Shown in pieces: positions 34,262 through 44,689 of a stretch of DNA of 64,000 bases. Below the pieces are notes generated by a model. It saw only the letters and a program-made list of their open reading frames with translations, was not told the DNA's origin and did not search any database. Source of the stretch: Euborellia annulipes (lineage: Eukaryota; Arthropoda; Insecta; Dermaptera; Anisolabididae); assembly GCA_023213315.1 (NCBI GenBank), contig JAKCPI010011566.1:108747-172746 (forward strand). Reading direction: 5' to 3'. Numbering within the stretch: the first letter of the stretch is position 1; each line of letters starts with the position of its first letter. The translations under genes were made by a program, and so were the position numbers.

Positions 34262-34752
34262 TGCTATAGTATTGAGACTAGAGCCCGGTAGTTAGGCAGC
34301 CCAATTGGCAGCTTGTCTGCGTGAGAAATACCTTTTTCAAAGCAGACAATAGGCCGAATGAACCTTTTTAACAAAATAATAATCATAATTAATTAATATA
34401 AATTTCAAGATATATCGAAACAAAAATTATCTCAATGTAATTCAATATGTATTAATTCAAATATCCGAAAATGTTAGGGTGTGCCGCCGGGAATCGAACA
34501 ACGATTCCACCAATTTTTACTCGGTATGCCAGTACAAATTGATGGATCCGTGGTTCGACTCCCCGCTGCATACCTTAACTTTTTCGGGTATTTGAATTAA
34601 TAAATATTGAATGGCATACATACTCGATATACTGTATATAATTATCTTAAATATTATATATATAATTGCTTATTATGTCTATGTTTTAATCTGTTTAGTG
34701 AGCGTGTGCCATTTGGGCTGCCTAACTGCCGGGCTTTAGTCTCAATACTATT
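34262..34752. mobile_element. Foldback/MITE split by a tRNA-like foldback
   Basis: Arms TAGTATTGAGACTAGAGCCC.GTAGTTAGGCAGCCC and complement. The GAGCC..TTAGGCAGCCC motif links it to the mariner MITEs at 1917 and 32736. The 34440-34612 element is inserted inside. Confidence 0.65.
34440..34612. mobile_element. Palindromic element with an inverted pair of tRNA-like units (S3)
   Basis: The same outer arms as 21715-21864 (ATTCAATA...ATCCGAAAA). Here the centre holds a minus unit (GTGCCGCCGGGAATCGAACA) and a plus unit (GATCCGTGGTTCGACTCCCC) back to back. Confidence 0.7.
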
Positions 34753-34768
34753 GCATTAAATGGTATAT

Positions 34769-35490
34769 CAGTGTTGCCCAACATGTGGTACGTATGCCAC
34801 TGATGGTACGTGAGTTGCTGGTCGGTAAGCAAAAAATAATCAATAATAGCGGAATAAAAAAATAGAAAAAATATCATAGAAACGTTTTTTTCTATAATTC
34901 ATAAAAATTATTTTAATTAATATTCTTTGTACTGTCGATGATTGAAAATCCGGCAATTTTGTGTTTTAATTAAAACCATTTATTAGTAAACGAAATATGA
35001 AAAAATTTATATATATAATTCCCTAATGTCCGTCTGTCTGTCACGCTCTATTTAGGCAACTTCCTGTTGGAATTTTGAAATGAAATTTTTTATGCATAAA
35101 GAGGACCTTCTCGGGATTACAGGAAAATTATTTTCATCCCTAAATTCCCATAACTTTTTGAGTTATTAATTTTTAAAGTTACGATTTCTCCCATTGGAAA
35201 TGTATAGAGAAATATTTATGTATTCTTTTCATTTGTGTATTCCATGAATGTAAACAAATCCTCAAGCAGGCACTGGATTGGAATGGAATAATAATTTTCT
35301 TTTCATAATTAAGAAGAAAAGGTGAGGGTCCGCCGTGGGTCCAAGGGGCGAAGCCCCCGACTAGGCGCGAAGCCCACCGAAGGCGGGCGTCGCGGCTAGT
35401 ATTAGATAAATTGATCACCCGATAAAATTTATATTGCAAATAAAATAGCACAAAGTGGTACGCGAGTCAAAAAAAGGTTAGGAAGCGCTG
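34769..35490. mobile_element. hAT-type element, 722 bp, with nested Helitron
   Basis: Ends CAGTGTTGCCCAACATGTGG and GGTTAGGAAGCGCTG; flanks TGGTATAT / ATGTATAT (6 of 8). GTGGTACG.GAG occurs inside both ends. A Helitron occupies 35007-35399. Confidence 0.7.
35007..35399 (+). mobile_element. Helitron-like element with 3' hairpin and CTAG end
   Basis: The 3' end GGCTAG at 35399 is followed by T and preceded by the hairpin GCCCACCGAAGGCGGGC. The 5' end is TTTATATATATAATTCCCTA (TC mutated to TT). The body matches 1340-1635. Confidence 0.65.
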
Positions 35491-35494
35491 ATGT

Positions 35495-36300
35495 ATATAA
35501 TGAAAACGAACAGAATATAATAATATTAAAATTATTAGAGAAAGTGATTAATAGATTCTACTTTTATAAACCTGTTTGATATGGTCGACTTGTTTGAAAT
35601 TTATTAGTCCCTGTAGACAATAGGTAAAAGTTAATGAAAATAAATCTAGAAATGAATATAACGTTATGTCATGTATTATGTCCACTCGAATTATTAAAGT
35701 GAAGGTCGCAAAAAATTCAAGTTCACTCAATTAAAGGCCTAAAAGCTAAATCTCGACTTTAATTAAAATTTTTATTTTGAATATTTGAAGACAAAAAAAA
35801 AAAAAACCAAAAGAAATTATAGGTTTTATATAAATTAGCATATTATATTTTTGGTGATGTAATAAAAAAAAATTCTGTATGACTAATCGCATTTTTTGAT
35901 ACAATACCAGTATATATTTTTTAGTTTTTTTTTTTTTTTTCGATTTTCTCAAAATTCGATTCGATTAAAATTCGATATAAAAATATATATTATTTTTTAA
36001 ATCATTAATAACCCTGAATTGCCCAAAAACTCTTTTTATTCACTCTATCGATTTTTATTAAATTGAGTGTAAAATTATTTAATAAATTTGCTTAATTGGA
36101 TTAAAGTTAATATTTTCAAAGAAAAATTAAAAATTTATGAAGTGCTCTTTAGTAAAAAAATCCTTCACTTTACTTTGTGGGGTAGGTGTTTGGCAATTGA
36201 GAAGTTCAAGAAAGGCAGGAGATTCTGAGTTCAACTTCAGAGACCCTAGGTCACCACGTTTAAAAGAAAATTATTAAATACTAACAAAAATTATTTTGGT
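35495..36300. other. AT-rich stretch with an ACTTTCTC scrap
   Basis: A fragment at about 35918-36010 (TTTTTTTCGATTTTCTCAAAATTCGAT) matches the interior of the ACTTTCTC family. Then come unique sequence and, at 36302-36320, a long C run. Confidence 0.4.
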
Positions 36301-36550
36301 TCCCTCCCCCCCCCCCCCCCAAGAACGCGAAAAAGTAAGTTAAAAAGTAAAGTTATAAACAAGTATTTTCGAAAAATTTTCCTTATTTAAAAAAATATTA
36401 CCAAAGAGTTACTTATCATAGAAAAAATACAACTTCACATGTTCTGTATACAGTCGGAATCGCTTATTTTCGGTCAAAAGTAAATTTTTTTAAAAATTAT
36501 ATTACAAATAATTAAAATAGTATTAGAATATGATGTGGGAAGAAATTTAC

Positions 36551-36773
36551 CTAAATCGGGCTCGTATGTCAGGAGAAATTGGCTTTTTTGTGGGACCCCG
36601 ACGCTGCTACGTCGACTCTCTTCAATGGCTCCCCCAGCACTGAATGCATATTGCCTTTGAGAGAGAACAGGACGCGGATCCAAACTCACTCTAGAGTGAC
36701 ACAGTCACGACTGAATCGTACTAATAGACCCAAGATGGGTTATAACCTGCCCCTAAAACTTGTCTTGACAAGT
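36551..36773 (-). other. Probable exon 2 of the ABCG gene, mainly 5' UTR
   Basis: This block is noticeably richer in G+C than its surroundings and ends at a clear donor (GATTTAG|GTAAAT) at 36551. The proposed acceptor, ...TTTCTTTACCTGGATCTCAG, puts the 5' end at 36773. A weaker acceptor, CTCTAG, would start it at 36690. The frame continuous with exon 3 is open for 46 codons here (it includes RPVLSQRQYAFSAGG and ends TYEPDL) and splices in phase (G|AA, Glu) to exon 3. However, it has an in-frame TGA upstream and no in-frame ATG. I therefore favour 5' UTR with a fortuitously open frame. The alternative is an internal coding exon that uses the 36690 acceptor and an unseen upstream start. Confidence 0.6.
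36569..36649 (-). promoter_or_regulatory. Upstream ORF (26 codons) in probable 5'-UTR exon 2
   Basis: An ATG at 36649 opens a 26-codon frame closed by TGA at 36569. It lies upstream of and out of frame with the proposed start in exon 3. If exon 2 is untranslated leader, this would be a classical uORF expected to reduce initiation at the main ATG. Its codons look unremarkable and conservation cannot be judged here. Confidence 0.4.
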
Positions 36774-36858
36774 CTGAGATCCAGGTAAAGAAAGGCAATA
36801 TTGATAAGTATAATTCAATCTTATATGAAAAAAATGTATCAAATAGAAATTTCTATAA

Positions 36859-36906
36859 CAATTAATGATCCTATAGCCCCTTTGAGGGGCTATAGGACCA
36901 ATTAAT
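36859..36906. mobile_element. 32-bp hairpin between exact 8-bp direct repeats
   Basis: CAATTAAT (36859-36866 and 36899-36906) flanks a palindrome with 11-bp perfect arms CCTATAGCCCC / GGGGCTATAGG and a TTTGA loop. It looks like a minimal hAT-type remnant consisting of little more than joined terminal repeats. Confidence 0.6.
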
Positions 36907-37078
36907 AGAGTATTGTAGGAAATGCATATTATTGAAATTTCACAGGTAAATAAAGGTTCCTTCTAGTATAACTTAAAATGATGATAAAATAATTTTAAAA
37001 GATAGGCTAAGAAGGTGAATTGATCATATTAATGAAAGCAAAATCTATTAAAAAGGGGTAGATAATGAATAAATTAAT

Positions 37079-37537
37079 TTTTACTTTCTCTTACCTCTAT
37101 ATATGTTAATATATATAGAGAGAAAGTATTGGATTCATGTGAAAAATTCGATGTCAAGATTTTGATGGATATACACGTTTTGAGGTCCCCTGAATCCAAA
37201 AAAGTGATTTTCTCAACATAGTCTGTCTGTCTGTGAACAAAATATCTCAAGAACGAAAAGAGCTTGGAGGTTGAAATTTTATATTTAAATTCGGTACCCC
37301 CCTGGGACGTAACACGAAGAGTTTGAACAAAATTGGCTAAAAAGTACTAATACTTTACTGAGGTACTTATTCAGTTTTTTCGATTTTTTCATAATTCGCT
37401 CTAACGATTTTGATTAAAATTTAAAAAAATCAATTATTTTTAAAAATGTATCTTCTCATTTTGCTCTCAAAATTGTTTGAAGACCACTTTACTCTTGAAC
37501 TTCATAGGAAAGAAAAATCTGGTCACACCAGATTTTT
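37079..37537 (+). mobile_element. ACTTTCTC-family element, right end shortened
   Basis: Complete left hairpin TTACTTTCTCTTACC...AGAGAGAAAGTA and all central blocks to CATAGGAAAGA. Then an abrupt jump to AAAAATCTGGTCACACCAGATTTTTT, a perfect minimal right-end hairpin. Confidence 0.8.
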
Positions 37538-38046
37538 TAATGTATTTTTTAAGCCTATAAATTCGAATTTACCACAGGAAATAGTTTTCCTATCTTTTAT
37601 GTGGGATTTTTTAAATCTCAAATGAAGTCCCCATACTACAATATTTTAATGTGGAATATAATTAATATTTTTTAAAATCTTATATGGTACACTCATTTAA
37701 TCAAAATCGTTAGAATGATTTAAGAGTAAAGTGAAGTTATATTTTTTAGACTTTTACGAAGGAGCAAAAAAAAATTACATACATTTATAATGGGAGAATA
37801 GCTTCTCGTGTTATTTTCAGGGTCTTCATTAAGTATTAATAATAAAGAATATTTATATCAAGTTTTTATAAGCATAATGAGGAAGTGCACGAAGTCAAGG
37901 TTTTCAATAAATAATTAATACAGGGTGTACGTTTTATTGAATAGAGAAATCACTTATGAAATTTTAGTTTTATGTTACATAAAACTAATTGTTCAAATGT
38001 GAGAGGATACTGAGCAGGTGAGGTATTGTGTCGAGAAATGGAGCCC

Positions 38047-38168
38047 CTTATATCAATTTGTTAGGCAAACATTTCGTTTCAGCTGATATGAAGTCCGCCA
38101 TCCTCTGTGCAGCCAATATGGACTGAGAGTGATCTACATCATATCAGTCGAAATATTTGATATAAGTG
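38047..38168. repeat. Imperfect foldback
   Basis: Arms CTTATATCAA.TTGTTAGGC..CATTTCG..TCAGCTGATATGA and CATATCAGTCGAAATATTTG.ATATAAGTGGC are partly complementary. No further family assigned. Confidence 0.45.
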
Positions 38169-38502
38169 GCAATTAGAAAATGCGGTTTTAATTTCGACAC
38201 TCACTAGTTGATGTTCACGTATTTATTTTGTGTTTAGAATTTTTTCTTAGTTACATGATTATTTTATTTTAATTATACACGTGAGTAGAAAATAATTGAA
38301 TGAGACTATATGAATAAATAAACTAAAAGAGGTCGAATAAATTATGTCAAAATTTTGTTGATATTTCTTGGTAAAGTTTAAGATTAGATATAAACAAAGA
38401 ATACTCTACAAAAGTGAAATTTACTCCACCAATCAGCGATATTATTAGATAATTGGCGAGTGTTCATAAAAATAAATACAATGCTTACAAAATAATTTAA
38501 AA

Positions 38503-39263
38503 AAAATCTGGTATGACTTAATGCACATCACACAACTTATTTTTTGTGTCGAGATATTGCTATTTAGTTTCCCATAGCACCTTGGTTCTAAACTTGCGTT
38601 TTAAATGTTGACTGCTTGAAATAAACTATGGTTATTTTTCAAAATTTTAATCTCATATTTGGATATTTTATACATAACATAGAATCCTAAATAATTATAA
38701 AATTTCATAATTGGAAAAATTTTTTTTTTAATGTGTAAAAAGTTCCCCCTTTTGAATCAAAATTAACATGTAAATTTAACATTGGCTCTATGGAAGGAAT
38801 AGCCAAAAAATGAATATGAAAAATCGGAAATACAGCATCAGTAAAGTGTACGTCAAACAATTTTCACGAAAAATTTTACTGATATACTTTTTAAAGAGCA
38901 TCTAAAAAATAACTGATTTATGAATTTTAATCAAAATCGTTTGAGCCAATTTTGTGAAAATCGAAAAAAAAAAAGTAGTTCAGCAAAGTACTAGTACTTT
39001 TTGGCCGATTTTGTTAAAAAGCTTGTTTTAACTGACCGGGAAGGTACCTAATTTAAATATAAAATTTCAATATCGTAGCTGACTTCCTTCATGCTATAAA
39101 ATCGTCCACACACAGACAGACAGACTAATTTGTGGGACCCATTGTTTTAGACTCAGGGGACCTCATAACCTGTACATATCTCAAAATCTCAACATCGAAT
39201 TTTTGACATGATCGCAATATTTTATATATTATATATAGGCCTATATAGATAAGAGAAAGTAAA
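38503..39263 (-). mobile_element. ACTTTCTC-family element, alternative interior
   Basis: Reverse copy with the AGTTTCCCATAGCACCTTGG and CTGCTTGAAATAAACTATGG interior seen also at 41090, 47760 and 62840, a second subfamily. It ends GATAAGAGAAAGTAAAAA. Confidence 0.75.
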
Positions 39264-39346
39264 AATAAACTTTATCCATATTATTAATATTTAATAAATT
39301 ATTTTTAAAATGTGATTTCAAGGAGTAAAGTGGGTGTTGTATTTAA

Positions 39347-39618
39347 ACAATAGATGAAAGGAGTAGGCAGCCAGGTAATTAGTCTCCACGAAATAAAACT
39401 CTCTGTACAGGAAACAGTTTCGGGTTTAATTAAATAAGGTCATCTTCAGTTCAATTAGTGAGCTGAAAGCATTTTATAATTAGAAAAATAAATGTGTAAA
39501 TATTATATTAAAAAAAAAATATTTTTCTCAATAAATCAACTGAAGATGGTAAGCCGAAACTGTTTTCTGTAATTCGTGGAGACTATTTACCTGGCTGTTT
39601 GATCCTTTCAACTATTGT
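39347..39618. repeat. Foldback with two opposed hammerhead-like cores
   Basis: Arms ACAATAG.TGAAAGGA...CAGCCAGGTAA.TAGTCTCCACGAA. The plus core has CTGAAGA (39540-39546) and GAAAC (39556-39560) with a 2-bp GG/CC stem II. The minus core has CTGAAGA (39449-39443) and CCCGAAAC on the left arm. Confidence 0.65.
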
Positions 39619-40266
39619 TATTTCAAAAATGGTTATTACTCTCGCCTTCGGTAGAAAACCATTTAATATCACTCAAAAAATAAAATTCCATTTAAAAAAA
39701 TAAATTTTAGCTGAACACTGAAATAATTAGTAACTAACAGCGAGTGAAATTAGTCAATTGGGTGCGTGCTCAACCGAAATTTATTTATTCTGCAGATTTG
39801 CCAGAAAAAGTCTATTTTATAGGAAATTAATATGTATAAACTCTAATATTGCAGTTAATTTCGTTTTTGTAGAGTTTTCTTTGTATTATAAACTTTACCT
39901 ATTTCATTATAAGTGAAAAGAAATATGAGTGAGTTAAGACTGTCAATTCATGTGCACCATTTATGTCAGTCTTTTTCCACTCATCAAACAAAGCTCACTT
40001 CCTCTCTTTGTCTAAACGCAATGAGATATAGGAATCATTAAAATAAAAGACCCGGTTTTTAGTATAAAAAAGATCTTAATAATGATTCGACTGAAACTTC
40101 CTGTTTTAATTAAGAGTTTAAATATCTCAACGATGAATGTTGTTTAGAGAGCCAATTGAAAGATATCTTAATAAAAAATTACCCTGATTACGAAAAGAGG
40201 TTTAAAAATAAAAAAATAAAGTAAAAATCCATATATGGTCGTAGATGGCATATATTTTAATTAGAT

Positions 40267-40353
40267 TTTACTTTCTCTTACTATATATATATTGAATTCA
40301 TGTCAAAAATTCGATGTCGAGATTTATGGATATGCAAGTTTTGAGGTTCCCCT
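40267..40353 (+). mobile_element. ACTTTCTC-family left-end fragment
   Basis: TTTTACTTTCTCTTAC to TTTTGAGGTTCCCC only. The rest is missing. It lies in the candidate intron 1. Confidence 0.65.
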
Positions 40354-40629
40354 TTCTTATACTAAAATTGTAGATTTGAATCTACTTTTGGAATAAGTGT
40401 ACATTGGCTAATAAGTTTCTCAAATTATGTGTCATATTCTGATGAATTGAATATTTAAAGAGAGATAATCATGCATTTTTAGAGTATACGATGGAAGCTC
40501 ACTTCCGATTTATTTAGAAATTAGATAAAAATAGAGTAGGTTTGGTTTTTTTTAATATCAAAAAATATAATTATCGTTATTTTGTTCTCATTGGCATTGT
40601 GTATTAACAGTTGCCTTGAAATAAAGTAC

Positions 40630-40791
40630 CTGTAGATTGGCGAGAGAGAGGATCGGACGACTAAAGAGGACCCGTCAAAAGCAATAGAAGAACGCAAAAG
40701 CAAAACGTATTTTAGGCAGGAGAGAAGACGCAAGCGCAGAAAGCAACGCACCACTCTTATGTGTTACCGGGATCGATGCGTTCAGTCAACT
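40630..40791 (-). other. Candidate non-coding first exon of the ABCG gene
   Basis: This lies within a GC-rich island (about 40630-40920) in otherwise AT-rich sequence. The minus strand reads from an initiator-like TCAGTT (A at 40791), contains no ATG, and ends at CTACAG|GTACTTTA (donor at 40629). That is what a 5'-UTR exon spliced to the 36.6-kb exon would look like. The donor is not ideal beyond +4. Assignment to the ABCG gene rests on strand, position and lack of any other gene nearby. Confidence 0.42.
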
Positions 40792-40868
40792 GAACTGTCA
40801 GAGCGATTCTATGAGGGCAACTACACAATGCAGTGACTGCCGTCGCCGCCACCATCGCTGCAACCAAT
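40759..40868 (-). promoter_or_regulatory. Candidate TATA-less promoter: CCAAT box, initiator, DPE-like site
   Basis: On the minus strand an inverted CCAAT box (ATTGG, 40868-40864) lies about 75 bases upstream of the initiator TCAGTT at 40791. ACACAT at +28 to +33 (40764-40759) matches 5 of 6 positions of the arthropod DPE consensus RGWYVT. No TATA box is seen. The local GC-rich composition supports a promoter. Confidence 0.38.
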
Positions 40869-41129
40869 CAGGGCTTCTGAGGGCGCCACTGCATCCCGAT
40901 GAATCTCATTTCACCCCTTGGTTGTCTTCGGCAACATTTACGAATATAATTAACAACATTTAGTTATGTTGAAAAAAAATCTGGTGTGACTAGAGCACAG
41001 CACACAACTGGACCGTGAGAGAAAGTTGTACACCGTGCTGTTAACACCAGATTTTTTGTTTGAAGATATATTTAGTTTTCGATAGCACCTTAATTCCAAA
41101 ATTGCATTTTAAATGTTGACTGCTTAAAC

Positions 41130-41407
41130 CAGCGTTTCCCAACCTTTTGAAGTCCACGGCACCCCAAAGGTGCTTTGGGAATAATATTACACACTAGCGG
41201 CACCCTTCCTTTTTTTCCCTATCAAATCGAAATTTTTTTCCACCCTGGGGCAAATTTTTTTCCCTTGTGTGAAAATTATTTGACCTTTTTTAGCAAAACT
41301 TTATTTTTTCGCCTCTTTTTTTATTTTTTATCTAAATATCTCGCGGCACCCCTTAGGCATTCTCGCGGCACCCTTGAATGCTGGGGCACACCGGTTGGGA
41401 ACCACTG
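41130..41407. mobile_element. hAT-type MITE, 278 bp, exact 8-bp TSD
   Basis: Ends CAGCGTTTCCCAACC and GGTTGGGAACCACTG between GCTTAAAC duplications (41122-41129; 41408-41415). Excision would restore the host element's GACTGCTTAAACTATGG. Confidence 0.9.
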
Positions 41408-42064
41408 GCTTAAACTATGGTTATTTTTCAAAATTTTAATCTCATATTTGGATATTTTATACAAAATAGAGAATATAGTTTGGAGGGAACAACTTAGTGA
41501 AACCTCACATATACTAAATAATTTTACTTTTAAAAAATAGATAATCCTAAATAAATACAAACAATCTAACAAACTATCATAATTGGAAAAATTTTTTTTA
41601 ATGTGTAAAAAGTTCCAAAGGGGACCCCCTTTTGAATTGAAATTAACATACGAATCCCCATTGGAGTTTAACATTGGATCTATGGAAAGAAGAGCCTGAA
41701 AATTAATTTAAAAAAAGTAAAAATCTGAAATACATCAGTAAAGTGTACTTCAAACAATTTTTAAAAGATCTAAAAATCGATATTTTATATGAATTTTAAT
41801 CTAAAAAAGAAAAAGATTTAAATTCTGTAACCATGGCAACCATTTCTCCTATCTTTCCTATCAAGTACGAGTTAAGTGTACTTCAAAACACTTTTAGGGT
41901 AAAATGAGAATAGACATTTTAATGTAAAAAATAATTGATTTTTGAATTTTAAACAATTTTGGTGGAGCGAATTGAAAAAACTAAAAAAGTACATCAGTAA
42001 AGTACTAGTATTTTTTGGCCGATTTTGTTCAAAAGCTTATTTTGAGTTTCCGGGAGGGTACCTA

Positions 42065-42275
42065 ACTTAAATATAAAAATTAGGAGAGGACGGGAGCCTT
42101 CCCGGAACACAGCAGCCAGGTAAAATAAAAAACGTTATGTTCTGTCGCCGCCGTTGCTCTGCTTGCCCTGAAGATGAGTGCGACTAGCGCTCGAAACGTC
42201 GGCGACAGAACATAACGTTTTTTTATTTTAACAGGCTGCTGTGTCCCGGAAGGCTCCCGTCCGCTCCTAATTTAA
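42065..42275 (+). repeat. Foldback with well-formed hammerhead-like core
   Basis: Outer arms GAGGACGGGAGCCTTCC.GGAACACAGCAG and complement. Core: CTGAAGA (42168-42174), 6-bp stem II GAGTGC/GCGCTC (42176-42181/42187-42192), GAAAC (42193-42197), GTC (42198-42200), then GGCGACAGAACATAACG. That pairs with CGTTATGTTCTGTCGCC upstream across a 17-base bulge. Confidence 0.75.
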
Positions 42276-42524
42276 ATATCTACAGCCATCAAACTCAACA
42301 ACTTGAATATAAAATTTCAATCCGGTAGCTCAATTCCTTCATGCTAAAAATCGTTACACACAGGCAGACAGACAGACTAATTTGCGGGACCCACTTTTTT
42401 TGAACTTAGGGGACCTCAAAACATATATATCGATCAAAATCTCGACATCGAATTTTTGACATAAATCCAATACTTTCTCTCTATATATATTTACATATAT
42501 AGAGGTAAGAGAAAGTAAAAAATT

Positions 42525-43335
42525 GAGGAGAGTTAAGTAATTCAAAGCGTGGAGAGAGTATCACTCATAAAGAAAATTAGAAAGGGTTGAGTAGTCCTAA
42601 CATAAGAATACATTTTTAGGTAAGATTAATTTAAAAATGGAGTCACCTTGAACTCAGGATTCGAAAGTTCACTATTTTATCATTCACTCAATCAGTTTTG
42701 CCTAATATATGAAAAGATCTATCATATATGAATTTCATATATAATAGAGCTGGGTAGATTTTCCCGGGGGGAGAGGTTCGGTTGATACGGGAGAAAGAGA
42801 GATAACCACCCCTTCTTCCCCCCCCCCCAAATAAATAAATTTTAAGAATATAAAATATTTTTTTTATAATTTCTAACAGTATTTAGAATTTGAACACCAT
42901 GTTTCTATCTAAAATTTATATATTTCTCTTTATTTACAATTTTTCGGGATTTCAGGGGGAACTCTGGACCCCCATATTCTCCCCCTCCCTCTGGTTCAGT
43001 GTATATGTATAGTATATTAAACGCGAGCTATTTGTGATAAAAATACAAATGAGCTATTTGAAAGTTTCCCAAAAAATTCACATTATACTATGAACCAGTA
43101 GTATAACTGAAAACCTTCCCCCTCCTCCACCTCAGAGAATTATTTTTTGTAAGACTCCCTTCAATGAGCACAAGCATACACAAATATATTTATATAATTT
43201 TTTAAATTTCGCTACTGTATACTTTTTTATTTTCACAATAATGATTTATGACGAAATAAATTTGATTTCATTTAATTTTTTTTTTTTTTTTATTTGTTTG
43301 AGAACAAAATGATATGCTCACTAAACTACAACAAA
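42525..43335. other. Intergenic stretch without recognised features
   Basis: AT-rich with C runs at 42819-42827 and GGGGG tracts. No gene-like frame. Confidence 0.5.
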
Positions 43336-43340
43336 CACTA

Positions 43341-43870
43341 TTACTTTCTCTTACTTATATATCAGGTATGTAATATATAGAGAGATATTATTGCGATCAT
43401 GTCAAAAATGTTGAGATTTTAATGGATACACGTTTTGAGGAGGTTGAAATTTTATATTTAAGTCACCCCCTGGGACGAGACCGAACTTGAACAAAATTAA
43501 CCAAAGAGTACTAGTACTTTACTGATGTACTTTTTCAGTTTTTTAGATTTTTTCAAAATTGGTTAAAACGACTTAAATTAAATATCATAAATCAATTATT
43601 TTTTAGATCCTCTTTAAAATGTATTTCTCATTTTGCCAGGAAAATTGTTTGAAGCACACTTTACTTATGTAGTCTTAGTTTTTTCCAATTCATTTTCCGG
43701 CCCATTCCTGGCCCTAAGCACCACTCTGCTAGAAACAGCTCAGGAAAAAAATTCACTAATCAACATGGGTTGATTAAAAAACATATGTCGAGATTAGTTT
43801 ATGTACTTTTTTGGAATGAAATGACTGAGACAAATTATCAGCATGACTCACTAAAGGCGGGTCTGCTAGT
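43341..43870 (+). mobile_element. ACTTTCTC element fused to a Helitron-like 3' end
   Basis: The element runs from TTACTTTCTCTTAC to GAAGCACACTTTACTTATGT (about 43675). The following 190 bases end GGCGGGTCTGCTAG|T (CTAG at 43866-43869), a Helitron-type terminus without a clear hairpin. Confidence 0.5.
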
Positions 43871-44689
43871 TGATTGATATTTTATATATATATGTGATAT
43901 TGTTAAAAAAAAAGTATTTTGTTATCAATATCTATATTATCAATATTTATTATATTAGTTTCTCTTTATAGTAGTATCTAAAAAAGAGAAGAATGTGAGT
44001 GGAATTTCCTATAACCCGATACCGGATAGTAAGGTAACAATCAACTTCTTCATCTGAATTTTAGTTATGTAAAACACAATTTATGCGCGTCGCATAATAA
44101 TCTTTTAAAACGAATCAAAAGAACCTTGTTCAAAGCATAATCATATTAAAGTTGCTTTAAGAATTAAATAAATCTAAAAGACAATGACGTACTTAAGGGG
44201 TGAGATCAAACCCTCAAAGGGCAACTTAAAACAATTCTAATAATACAAATAATATTAATATAAAAGCATGTGAAAGGTAATGAACTTAATAAATAGGTCA
44301 AATAAAAAAAATATTGATTCTATTATATAATTAAAATATCTTTTTTAAATAATGAATATTATAAATAGTTAGGAATCATGTTGAATGCACAGCTAGAGGG
44401 AAGGGGAAAACTTTTTTGTCTTGAGAAAATTAGAGATAATTATCTCGACATCAAATTTTTTTGAGATTGTAATACTTTCACTCGTCTAAATATTATATAT
44501 AAAATAAACTAGGAGAATTTGTAAGATCAAACTCCAAGGTATTTCATCAACTGCACTATTTAAATATTATTTGAGATCCATCCTTCACGTGGTTGAAATA
44601 ATTTTTTAGAGGGGAGATGGAGGAAGAGTCAAAGTGTGGAATTTTATTTTTCAATTATTGAAAGTCTGAACAAATATTATTTTAAAATT

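Larger units (their letters stand above)
40976..42520 (-). mobile_element. ACTTTCTC-family element with two nested insertions
   Basis: Reverse copy (alternative interior) starting AAAAATCTGGTGTGACTAG and ending GAGGTAAGAGAAAGTAAAA. It is interrupted by the hAT MITE at 41130-41407 and the hammerhead foldback at 42065-42275. It lies just upstream of the candidate ABCG promoter. Confidence 0.75.

Noticed and set aside
36870..36896. GC hairpin resembling a bacterial terminator
   Set aside because: The context is a eukaryotic intron, there is no T tract, and exact 8-bp repeats flank it, so a transposon relic is more likely.
40521..40754. Arg/Leu-rich 77-codon frame on the minus strand
   Set aside because: It crosses the proposed exon 1 donor and starts in the GC-rich leader. 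An untranslated first exon explains the composition better.
41175..41674. Open frames of 117-121 codons on both strands
   Set aside because: They lie in a hAT MITE and the surrounding ACTTTCTC element. Similar peptides recur at 24057, showing repeat origin.
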